The notes below the pieces were generated by a model. The model ran no database searches, had not been told where the DNA came from, and worked only from the letters and a program-made list of their open reading frames with translations. A stretch of DNA of 16,254 nucleotides, taken from a candidate division KSB1 bacterium (GTDB lineage Bacteria; Zhuqueibacterota; JdFR-76; DREG01). A program made the translations under genes and the position numbers. Of the stretch, positions 7,600 through 14,294 are shown piece by piece. The stretch lies in assembly GCA_022566355.1 (NCBI GenBank), contig JADFJB010000106.1:1-16254 (forward strand), written 5' to 3'. The first letter of the stretch is position 1. Every line of letters begins with the position of its first letter.

Positions 7600-8283
7600 A
7601 TGTCGGTCATAAAAACAGAAAACGTGGAAAAAATATACAAGGACAATGGTGTCCCGGTTCATGCACTACGAGGAGTAAGCCTGGACATAAAAAAGGGTGA
7701 ATATGTTGTGATTGCCGGGCCATCAGGTTCTGGGAAAACAACATTATTGAACCTAATGGGTGGTCTCGATAAACCTACCAATGGCAAAGTATTTATCGAG
7801 GGTGAGGACATTAGTCAAAAGTCGAGGAATGAATTAGGGGATCTACGATTACATAAACTGGGATTTGTTTTCCAGGCTTACAATTTGATGCCTGTACTTA
7901 CAGCGTTGGAAAATATTGAATTTACCATGATGTTGCTTGGAATTTCGGAAAAAGAAAGACATGGCCGGGCCATGGAAGCACTGGAGGATTTGGGGATAGG
8001 AGAACTGGCGGATAAATTACCGAATGAGATGAGTGGTGGACAACAACAGCGGGTTGCAGTGGCAAGGGCGATAGTCAATAATCCGTCGATTATTCTTGCA
8101 GACGAACCCACTGCAAACCTGGATTCCAAAACCGGTAATGTTCTTCTCGATTTAATGGGCAAGATGAATCAAGACAAGCAGATCACTTTTATTTTCTCTT
8201 CGCATGCCCAGCAAGTTATAGATCGTGCCAAAAGATTGGTTACACTCGTTGATGGCCTCATTGACCAGGATCAAATAATGTAA
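7600..8283 (+). CDS. ABC transporter ATPase, LolD/MacB type
   Basis: A 227-residue nucleotide-binding subunit with every hallmark: Walker A GPSGSGKT at 40-47, Q-loop Gln92 (FVFQAYNLMPVLTALEN), ABC signature MSGGQQQRVAVARA at 144-157, Walker B IILADEP with Asp168 and Glu169, D-loop ANLD at 172-175, and H-loop His202. The length and the ALENIEF segment fit the LolD/MacB/FtsE class, which drives FtsX-type permeases, here the two encoded upstream. No strong ribosome site is seen (GGA about 12 nt upstream), and a folded repeat precedes the gene, so it may be translated less efficiently than its partners or depend on an internal start of transcription. Confidence 0.93.
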   Translation: MSVIKTENVEKIYKDNGVPVHALRGVSLDIKKGEYVVIAGPSGSGKTTLLNLMGGLDKPTNGKVFIEGEDISQKSRNELGDLRLHKLGFVFQAYNLMPVLTALENIEFTMMLLGISEKERHGRAMEALEDLGIGELADKLPNEMSGGQQQRVAVARAIVNNPSIILADEPTANLDSKTGNVLLDLMGKMNQDKQITFIFSSHAQQVIDRAKRLVTLVDGLIDQDQIM

Positions 8284-8301
8284 CTCAACATTCATGTTGA
8301 G
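8284..8301 (+). promoter_or_regulatory. Small hairpin between the ATPase and barrel genes
   Basis: CTCAACAT and ATGTTGAG (8284-8291 and 8294-8301) are perfect inverted repeats beginning directly after the ATPase stop codon. No T-run follows, so an intrinsic terminator is unlikely; a processing or stabilising hairpin inside the operon mRNA is more plausible. Confidence 0.35.
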
Positions 8302-8329
8302 AAAGGAGTGGTGAGCAGGAATCTACATT

Positions 8330-9481
8330 ATGAAAGCCACAGCATTAAGAATTCTACTCAGCATTTTATTGTTCCCCGTTTGTGGATTCACCCAAATTCA
8401 ATTCAATTTTTCCGGTTATATAATCGATTTACCGGTTTTCCAGAGAAATAATCAAAACATCTCACAGCTTTTTCAGTTCAATCGGGATCAACAATTCAAT
8501 ATAACCCGTTTACGGCTGAGGCCGACTATCGAATTTAATGCGGAATCCAGGCTTTCGATTGAATACGAAGTGACAACATTTTACCAGTCGCAATTATCGT
8601 TTTCACAAGTTGCATTTCCCCGGGCAAAGCGACAACTATTCGATCTAAACTGGACTCTTCTGGATGAACGGCACTGGAGTAGCCAACATTTTATCGATCG
8701 CTTTTATTATCGCCAGGAATTCGATTTTGGTCAGATTACTATTGGTCGTCAACGGATTGCCTGGGGCAGTGGCCGAATTTGGAATCCTACCGATTTATTC
8801 AACCCCATCAATCCTGCTAATTTTGCCAAGATCGAAAAAGATGGAGCCGATTTAATTACAGGCAAATTTTATTTGGGTGATTTTACCGATTTGACTTTGG
8901 TCTTTAATCCCCAGGAAGAAAACCCGAGTAATGCCGGTGTCCGTTTTCGCACCAACTTGCATAAATACGATTTTTCAATTGTATCCGGCATTTTTGATGA
9001 AAGAATCATAATGGGAGGGGATTTTGCCGGTAACCTTTTTAAAGCCGGGTTTCGTGGCGAGGCCATTATTTCCGGGAAAAAAGATGATTTTGGATCTAAT
9101 TTTGCCCGCTATATTCTTGGGCTGGATTATCAATTTACAGCCAGGTTGTATACTTTAATGGAGTACCAATTTAATGGAGAGGGTTCAAAAGATAAACGGA
9201 AATATAATCTGCTAAAACTATTGCAGGGTGAAATTCTGAATGTGGCTAAGAATTATCTTTTTATCAGCGCTAATTATTTACTTTATCCGTTGGTCTCTTC
9301 GTCTTTGTCGATAAACCTCAACCTGGATGATAACAGCGGTTACTTTCTCGGGATGATCAATTATTCGGCCGGCCAAAATACCTACCTCGGACTTGGCGGT
9401 CAATTTTTCTTTGGCGACAACCTGGATGAATACTGGTATTTTCCTAATAGCGGCTTTTTGAAGATAGAATTTTATTTTTGA
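8330..9481 (+). CDS. Outer-membrane beta-barrel protein of the envelope ABC operon
   Basis: A 383-residue protein with a signal peptide (MKATALRILLSILLFPVCGF, cleavage probably after FTQ or nearby) followed by alternating hydrophobic/polar strands (FNITRLRLRPTIEFNAESRL, LSIEYEVTTFY, YYRQEFDFGQITIGRQRIAW). It ends in LKIEFYF; a C-terminal Phe is the BAM recognition signature of outer-membrane barrels. The stretch WGSGRIWNPTDLFNPINP recurs in porin-like proteins such as DUF1302, but this protein is shorter. AGGA lies about 10 nt before the ATG. As the last gene of the operon it is probably the outer-membrane partner of the ABC/LolA-like components, either exit channel or acceptor. The precise family is not recognised. 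It stops with TGA. Confidence 0.72.
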   Translation: MKATALRILLSILLFPVCGFTQIQFNFSGYIIDLPVFQRNNQNISQLFQFNRDQQFNITRLRLRPTIEFNAESRLSIEYEVTTFYQSQLSFSQVAFPRAKRQLFDLNWTLLDERHWSSQHFIDRFYYRQEFDFGQITIGRQRIAWGSGRIWNPTDLFNPINPANFAKIEKDGADLITGKFYLGDFTDLTLVFNPQEENPSNAGVRFRTNLHKYDFSIVSGIFDERIIMGGDFAGNLFKAGFRGEAIISGKKDDFGSNFARYILGLDYQFTARLYTLMEYQFNGEGSKDKRKYNLLKLLQGEILNVAKNYLFISANYLLYPLVSSSLSINLNLDDNSGYFLGMINYSAGQNTYLGLGGQFFFGDNLDEYWYFPNSGFLKIEFYF

Positions 9482-9523
9482 TGGATCGTAATGATTCGAG
9501 GCAATTAATTGTAGGTTGAGATT

Positions 9524-9790
9524 ATGGAAATTAACAAAAAAGATTTTGTAAAAGCTAAGGTAAACAAAGAAATTACTCCAGGTGAAATGTTAAAAACTCT
9601 CAGAGAATTGCAAGAGCTCAACCAAAAAGAATTGGCTGAAATAACTGCAATACCTCAATCCAATATTTCTGCAATGGAAACCAATGCTAGAAGTATAGGT
9701 AGAGAGCGAGCCATAATATTAGCTCAAGCTTTAAAAGTACATCCTGCAGTAATTTTGTTTCCTGATTTTGATATTGCCCAGGTTGCTTAA
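9524..9790 (+). CDS. XRE-family HTH protein, HigA-like antitoxin without visible toxin
   Basis: An 88-residue protein. A short charged N-terminus leads to a Cro/C1-type helix-turn-helix (MLKTLRELQELNQKELAEIT, AIPQSNISAMETNARSIG) and ends LAQALKVHPAVILFPDF, a tail common in HigA-like antitoxins. These normally pair with a RelE/HigB toxin encoded immediately before or after. Here only 42 bp separate it from the barrel gene, and the next gene is an unrelated secreted protein, so no toxin is present. It may be a relic of a TA module or a free-standing regulator. GGTTGAG just upstream is a weak ribosome site. Confidence 0.75.
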   Translation: MEINKKDFVKAKVNKEITPGEMLKTLRELQELNQKELAEITAIPQSNISAMETNARSIGRERAIILAQALKVHPAVILFPDFDIAQVA

Positions 9791-9812
9791 CCGTAAATTT
9801 GGTATTCTAAAA

Positions 9813-10586
9813 ATGAGTCACATTTTAATCTACCTCTTTCCCATTACCGTATTATTTGTATCCAATGTCACTTTTGCACAACCGGACTCCAAAATTTCCA
9901 GCAAAACCAATCCGCAACATTTTGCTGTTGTCGAATTATTTACTTCGGAAGGATGTTCCAGTTGTCCTCCTGCTGATAAGCTGCTGGCAGAACTTGTTAG
10001 AAACGAAAAAGAAAATAGTAGAAATATATTCCCCATTTCCTTTCACGTCGATTATTGGAATTATATTGGCTGGACCGATCCATTCAGCGATCCGGCCTAT
10101 TCAGACCGACAGAGAAAATACGCAGCGGCTTTTCGAACCGCAAGAATTTATACTCCGCAAATGATTGTGAATGGAAAGGTTGAATTTGTTGGTTCTGATA
10201 GGGGAGCTGCAAAAGAAAGAATTGAAGATGCCTTGCGGCAACCTGCGCAAGTAGAATTATATTTAGATGTTAAATTAAGTGAAGATCAAAAGGAATTATC
10301 CATTGAATATGAAGCGAAGGGTTTCGGCGCCAATCAGGTTCTGAATATTGTAATTGTCGAACGTGGTTTATCAAGCCGGGTTACGAAAGGCGAGAATAGA
10401 AACAGGATGCTTAATCATGAGAATGTGGTAAGGAAGTTTGTTACACTAAAAATCTCCCATTCAGGAAATGATGTTGTTAAGATAAAAATTCCCCAAAATA
10501 TTAAGATTGAAAAATCCTCAATTGTTGCATTTATACAAAATCAAAAAACCATGGAAATTCTGGGGGCAGTGGGTTTGGATCTTTAA
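9813..10586 (+). CDS. DUF1223 secreted thioredoxin-like protein
   Basis: A 257-residue protein when started at ATG 9813. I prefer this to the ATG at 9768, because it begins directly with a signal peptide (MSHILIYLFPITVLFVSNVT, cleavage near FAQ) and does not overlap the HTH gene. The mature part has the DUF1223 pattern: VVELFTSEGCSSCPPADKLL with a CxxC pair at Cys48/Cys51, FHVDYWNYIGWTDPFSD, and YTPQMIVNG with the cis-Pro-like loop of thioredoxin folds. The C-terminal half is a beta-rich domain. The family's substrate is unknown; a periplasmic redox role is inferred from CxxC and export. It follows the HTH gene by 22 bp and is convergent with fic. Confidence 0.85.
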   Translation: MSHILIYLFPITVLFVSNVTFAQPDSKISSKTNPQHFAVVELFTSEGCSSCPPADKLLAELVRNEKENSRNIFPISFHVDYWNYIGWTDPFSDPAYSDRQRKYAAAFRTARIYTPQMIVNGKVEFVGSDRGAAKERIEDALRQPAQVELYLDVKLSEDQKELSIEYEAKGFGANQVLNIVIVERGLSSRVTKGENRNRMLNHENVVRKFVTLKISHSGNDVVKIKIPQNIKIEKSSIVAFIQNQKTMEILGAVGLDL

Positions 10587-10713
10587 AAAGTTCCGCACTC
10601 AGAAATCATAATTCTCTACTTTTCCGACTGGCTAAACGGAGCCCAAAAGAATGGTTGTGCGGTTGTATAAACTATCCAAAATTATATTTCGTAAACTGGT
10701 TCAATGTGACTTC

Positions 10714-11859
10714 TTACTTTGGAATAAGATGAGCCAATACTTTAATATTTGCTTTGTATTTATCCTGGTTTTTGGTCAATAATTCCAAACGTTCTAACTC
10801 CTTTAAATCACGGTCAATTGTCCTTAACGATAAGCTTGCATAGTCTTTTGCAATTTGCGGGGTTAATAATATAATCTCATTGAGAGTAAATTCTTTTTCT
10901 GTGTTCAATTGTAACATTAAATTTCTTCTACGTTTGAAAACGTTTTTATTTGCATATTTCTGATCTGCAAAACGGTCATATATAAACTTTTGCCATGAAA
11001 TATTCAGCAAGCTATCCCGAATTACTTCAAAAGTCTGTATAAGTCCATCTCGATAACCTTGCACTGCATATGCAATAAACTCCGTTAAGTCTTTCTTTTT
11101 CTTTGCATTTTCAAATTGCCTGTAGTACTCAGGACGTGTTTCATTGTAAAAAGTTGATAAAATATGCGAAGTTATAATAGGCGCTCCAGAGCGCAAAAGG
11201 ATATAAAATTCAGCTAATCTACCCGTTCTACCGTTACCATCACCGAAAGGGTGGATAAATTCTATATAAATGTGAGTTACAATTGCCTTGATTATTGAAT
11301 TAAAAAACTCGTGACCCCTTTCAAATTTAAAGTCTTCCTTAAGCCAATCACAAAACATTTCCACTAGTGTTTTGACATCTCCATGATCAGGGGTCCGATA
11401 AGTACCCACAATTCTATTATCAGTACGAAATTTGCCTGGGATTGCTTCAAAATGCTTACCAAGGTTCTTTCCTATTGCTTTGTGAAATTGTCGCAGTAAC
11501 TTCAGGGATATTAGACTTGATTTATTATGAACTACAACATCTTTGATAATATCATTAAAAGTATCAATTATATTTTTTACCTCGATTTCCTGATATTCTT
11601 TACTTGGTGGTAAATGTTTCCCTTTCTGAATATTCTCTATATCTTGCTCTGTTAAAGTGTTTCCTTCAATTGCAGTGGTTGCTAATGCACCCTTTACAAG
11701 AGACACAGTTAATAGCTGTTTTTTGTATTCTGGCTGCAACGGTAATGCTGAAATTGTCTTGATTAAATTGTCACATTGCCCTAATTGAAAAGCTATTTCT
11801 TTGGTAATTGCCCAATGTTTTTTAAACTTTATATGTGAATATGTTTCTAGAATATTCAT
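10714..11859 (-). CDS. fic: Fic-family AMP-transferase with N-terminal inhibitory motif and C-terminal winged helix
   Basis: A 381-residue protein. An N-terminal Fic-associated domain carries TTAIEGN (Thr61-Glu65-Gly66), matching the (S/T)xxxE(G/N) inhibitory helix that blocks ATP binding in class II Fic enzymes. The core motif HPFGDGNGRTGR spans 203-214, with catalytic His203, Asp207, Asn209, Arg211 and Arg214 intact. The flap segment is near GKFRTDNRIVGTYRTP. Residues about 310-372 form a winged helix (LSLRTIDRDLKELERLELL), seen in many Fic proteins and suggestive of DNA binding. Such enzymes transfer AMP from ATP to hydroxyl groups of target proteins. GGAGG lies 9 nt before the ATG. A 48-bp palindrome covers the promoter, so the protein may autoregulate through its own winged helix. 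The target is unknown. Confidence 0.92.
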   Translation of the reverse strand: MNILETYSHIKFKKHWAITKEIAFQLGQCDNLIKTISALPLQPEYKKQLLTVSLVKGALATTAIEGNTLTEQDIENIQKGKHLPPSKEYQEIEVKNIIDTFNDIIKDVVVHNKSSLISLKLLRQFHKAIGKNLGKHFEAIPGKFRTDNRIVGTYRTPDHGDVKTLVEMFCDWLKEDFKFERGHEFFNSIIKAIVTHIYIEFIHPFGDGNGRTGRLAEFYILLRSGAPIITSHILSTFYNETRPEYYRQFENAKKKKDLTEFIAYAVQGYRDGLIQTFEVIRDSLLNISWQKFIYDRFADQKYANKNVFKRRRNLMLQLNTEKEFTLNEIILLTPQIAKDYASLSLRTIDRDLKELERLELLTKNQDKYKANIKVLAHLIPK

Positions 11860-11882
11860 AGATTGACCTCCGTGTTGACAAA

Positions 11883-11911
11883 AGTATCGACATATTATTT
11901 GACAAAATCAA
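11883..11911 (-). promoter_or_regulatory. Probable fic promoter
   Basis: On the minus strand TTGATT (11911-11906) and GATACT (11888-11883) are separated by 17 bp, 24 bp upstream of the fic ATG. The -35 box lies in the centre of the large palindrome at 11889-11936. Match to sigma70 consensus is moderate (4 of 6 in each box). Confidence 0.35.
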
Positions 11912-11936
11912 GTGATTTTTTGTCAAAAGATATGTC
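11889..11936. promoter_or_regulatory. 48-bp imperfect palindrome over the fic promoter
   Basis: The left arm GACATATTATTTGACAAAA plus TCA and the complement of the right arm, GACATATCTTTTGACAAAA plus AATCA, agree except for two substitutions and a 2-nt indel, around a short AG centre. TTGACAAAA / TTTTGTCAA (11899-11907 and 11918-11926) is its perfect core. A further TTGACAAAA copy occurs closer to the gene (around 11876), giving three related half-sites. This is the form of a multi-dimer repressor operator. No T-rich end makes a terminator less likely. Confidence 0.6.
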
Positions 11937-12181
11937 ACGTTAAATGTAATTACAATTGTCTTGAACAATCAGAGTTCAAACTACTCTCAATTTTCTTAGA
12001 TAAAATTCCTGTCCCCTTTATGCACTTATAAATAAGTTCGAAATGTTTGTCGAATGTTATCTAGACATCCTCTTCAATAAAAATATATTTTAAGCTTTTC
12101 TTCCTTTCGTTCCATTCGCGTTTGAAAATTTTCGTCTGTTTTAAGAAAACCCTCCGCCAAAATCATTCAGCCTATGAATGA
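11937..12181. other. Non-coding stretch between fic promoter and PLP remnant
   Basis: I see no supported gene. A 30-codon minus-strand frame at 12074-12166 (MILAEGFLKTDENFQTRMER, then KEEKLKIYFY) looks partly protein-like, and IFIEEDV appears in a shifted frame just after it, so it may be another eroded fragment. I do not recognise it. No rho-independent terminator for the hppD operon is evident. Confidence 0.35.
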
Positions 12182-12329
12182 CTAACTCTTGGCTTTTTCA
12201 AGCAAAACTCCAGTTTCGCCAGGGCATATGAATGTATAGGTTGACGAAATCGGTGATCGAAGAATTTACATCTCCGAATTCGCCAAAAACCAAAATATCT
12301 TGAATTTCTCTGCTTGGATCAAAAATCAT
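12182..12329 (-). pseudogene. N-terminal remnant of a Cys/Met-type PLP-dependent enzyme
   Basis: ATG 12329 is preceded by AGGAG (overlapping the end of hppD) and opens MIFDPSREIQDILVFGEFGD then VNSSITD. After one extra T the next frame continues SSTYTFICPGETGVLLEKAK and stops at 12182. The pattern GEFG(G)VNxSIxDSSTxTF is typical of the N-terminus of PLP-dependent Cys/Met-metabolism or aminotransferase-like enzymes. The lysine-containing PLP domain (several hundred residues) is missing, so this is a truncated, frameshifted remnant. Its position 11 bp after hppD with a good ribosome site suggests it was once the third gene of the Lrp-hppD operon. Family assignment is from memory of the N-terminal motif and is moderately sure. 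Confidence 0.5.
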
Positions 12330-12340
12330 TTTTAAAACTC

Positions 12341-13477
12341 CTACAAATTGCCTCTTCGTTCCTGTTCTATCTCGATGCTCTCAAAGAGCGCTTTGAAATT
12401 ACCGACACCAAAACCCTGGGAGCCTCTTCGCTGGATAATCTCTAGAAACAGGGTCGGGCGGTCCTGGATCGGTTGCGTAAAAATCTGCAGCAAATAACCC
12501 TCATCATCACGATCAGCCAATATACCAAGTTCGGCAATATCTTTATAGCTTTCTTTGATATCACCAATTCGATCCGGGAGAGCCTCGTAATAGGATTTAG
12601 GCACTTGCAAAAATCGTAATCCACGACCCCGTAACTCACGCATGGTTTGGATAATATCACCCGTAATTAAAGCGAGGTGCTGAACACCCGGACCCAAATT
12701 ATAATTTAAATATTCTTCAATCTGACTCTTTTTTCTCCCCTCGGCAGGCTCGTTGATGGGAAATTTTATTCTGCCGCTGTCGTTGGACATCACTTTGCTC
12801 ATCAAGGCAGAATACGCGGTATGGATCACTTTATCATCAAAATGGAGGATCTGGCGAAAGCCAAGCACTTGATGAAACCAGTTTACCCAGTAGTTCATCT
12901 TGCCCAGTTCAACGTTACCCACAATATGATCTATCGCTGCAAGCCCTGCAGGTTTCACGGTTGCATCATCGGGTAATGGCATGTAGCCAGGCATGAAAGC
13001 GCCGGTGTAATTTGTGTTTTCTATGAATTTGATCAATGTTTCCCCATAACAACGCAGAGAAGCAGTCTTAATCGAACCAAATTCATCTGATTTTTCGTTA
13101 GGTTCTTCAGCATTTACACCCCCACGAATTGTAGTCTCATGCCATGCTTTTTCAACATCATCGACGCTAATTACAATCGACTTCACCCCATCGCCATGCA
13201 TCAGTATATGTGTTGCCATTGCACTATGGGGATTATATGGAGTATTGAGTACTAACCGAATCTTATTTTGTTCCAAGACCCAGCTGGCAAATTCACGGTT
13301 GCCGGTTTCCAGCCCGCTATATGCAATAGCCTTGAAACCCAGGGTCTTCCAGAAAAACATATTTTGGTAGGCATTACCCACCCATAATTCCACATGATCG
13401 ATAGCATTGAGTTTTAAAAAGTCGCCCTCTTGATCAATTGCACGTTTTTCTTCTTTTACATCAACCATTACTGCCAT
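12341..13477 (-). CDS. hppD: 4-Hydroxyphenylpyruvate dioxygenase
   Basis: This non-haem Fe(II) enzyme converts 4-hydroxyphenylpyruvate to homogentisate, the second step of tyrosine breakdown after transamination. The product has two vicinal-oxygen-chelate halves: NAIDHVELWVGNAYQN near the N-terminus and AAIDHIVGNV in the catalytic half. Counting from ATG 13477 (378 residues), the Fe ligands are His184 (DHIVGNV), His267 (GPGVQHLAL) and Glu346 (LFLEIIQR). The substrate-pocket segments PINEP and QIEEYL and the C-terminal GFGVGNFKALFESIE are present. I prefer ATG 13477 to 13498 because GGAGG lies 8 nt before it. It overlaps the 3' end of the Lrp gene by 17 bp. TAG ends the gene. All key residues are intact. 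Confidence 0.95.
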   Translation of the reverse strand: MAVMVDVKEEKRAIDQEGDFLKLNAIDHVELWVGNAYQNMFFWKTLGFKAIAYSGLETGNREFASWVLEQNKIRLVLNTPYNPHSAMATHILMHGDGVKSIVISVDDVEKAWHETTIRGGVNAEEPNEKSDEFGSIKTASLRCYGETLIKFIENTNYTGAFMPGYMPLPDDATVKPAGLAAIDHIVGNVELGKMNYWVNWFHQVLGFRQILHFDDKVIHTAYSALMSKVMSNDSGRIKFPINEPAEGRKKSQIEEYLNYNLGPGVQHLALITGDIIQTMRELRGRGLRFLQVPKSYYEALPDRIGDIKESYKDIAELGILADRDDEGYLLQIFTQPIQDRPTLFLEIIQRRGSQGFGVGNFKALFESIEIEQERRGNL

Positions 13478-13955
13478 TTTTATTGCCTCCATTTTCATTG
13501 ATGGTTACTTTGGTCTCATATTTTACTGTTGACAAAACAAAAGATGTTCTTATTTTATTCACACCGGGAATTTGGCTGATTTTATGCAGAATAAAATTTT
13601 CATATTCTTTGATATTGTCTACGGCTACTTTCAGAACAAAATCGTCTTCACCGGTAATGTGGAAACATTCCAGAATTTCGTCCAGTTTATCGATCTCCTC
13701 CTTAAATCCATCAACCGAAGTTAATTGATGAACAGTCAAAGACACAGACACAATGGCCATAATTCCCTTACCGACTTTTTCGCGATCCAATAGAGCTACA
13801 TATCGCTGAATAACCCCCGTATTTTCCAGTCGTTTCACCCTCTCCAGCATACCTGGAGGCGAGATGCCAATATCTGCAGCTAATTTAGCATTAGTGATCC
13901 GTCCCTCGGATTGAAGAATATCGAGAATTTTTCTATCTGTTTGATCTAATTTCAT
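13461..13955 (-). CDS. Lrp/AsnC-family transcriptional regulator
   Basis: A 164-residue protein. An N-terminal winged helix (LDQTDRKILDILQSEGRITN, AKLAADIGISPPGMLERVKRL) is followed by the RAM ligand-binding/oligomerisation domain (GIMAIVSVSLTV, HITGEDDFVLKVAVDNIKEY, IPGVNKIRTSFVLSTVKYET). Lrp-type proteins form octamers that sense amino acids. The hppD start lies within the end of this gene, so the two are co-transcribed and probably translationally coupled; tyrosine or phenylalanine is the likely effector (inference). The C-terminal NENGGNKNGSNG tail is an extension created by the overlap. A consensus-like promoter lies about 40 bp upstream. It diverges from the amino-acid permease at 14295, a natural second target. 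Confidence 0.9.
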   Translation of the reverse strand: MKLDQTDRKILDILQSEGRITNAKLAADIGISPPGMLERVKRLENTGVIQRYVALLDREKVGKGIMAIVSVSLTVHQLTSVDGFKEEIDKLDEILECFHITGEDDFVLKVAVDNIKEYENFILHKISQIPGVNKIRTSFVLSTVKYETKVTINENGGNKNGSNG

Positions 13956-14294
13956 TAAATAAAATTGGGATTATTCAAATGATTAATTTTTGAATAAAAT
14001 ATAATAAAATTGCCTAAATGTCAAATTATATAAGTTAATTATAATATTATTTCTAATATAATTAAGATAAAGACCGGGTTTGTAGGTGTTGCAAGTGAAT
14101 CAAAAAAAGAGAATTTCAATTAAAAAAACCAGCATGCTTGCTTATCAATAAAGATTTATGTATTTTTCTGCGACTCATGAATCGTTTTGAAAAACAAAAT
14201 AATAGGAAACAACTCATCCTTTTGAATTTTGAGAAATGAATTTGTTGCTATTGAACTATTTCATTGATTTCTACTTTTCAGAACCACAATCAAA
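13956..14294. other. Divergent regulatory region between the Lrp-hppD operon and the APC permease
   Basis: 339 bp of strongly AT-rich DNA with no gene. It must hold promoters in both directions. The leftward promoter is suggested at 13996-14024. An imperfect AT-only inverted repeat lies at about 14036-14063 (AATTATAATATTA / TAATATAATT), a plausible Lrp-type binding site since these are AT-rich and degenerate. No clear promoter or Shine-Dalgarno for the permease is visible. Confidence 0.5.
13996..14024 (-). promoter_or_regulatory. Probable promoter of the Lrp-hppD operon
   Basis: A perfect -35 box TTGACA (minus strand, 14024-14019) is followed after 17 bp by TATTTT (14001-13996), 40 bp upstream of the Lrp start codon. 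The -10 matches consensus at 4 of 6 positions. Spacing and the perfect -35 box make it the best candidate. Confidence 0.45.

Noticed and set aside
7350-7662. Minus-strand frames of 86-98 codons
   Set aside because: They are read through the palindromic repeat and the ends of two real genes; translation has no family features.
9768-9812. Upstream start for the DUF1223 gene
   Set aside because: It would put a basic 15-residue extension before the signal peptide and overlap the HTH gene; ATG 9813 is better.
10587-10713. Terminator between the convergent DUF1223 and fic genes
   Set aside because: The only inverted arms seen (CCGCAC / GTGCGG) are about 60 bp apart with no T-run, so they do not make a convincing hairpin.
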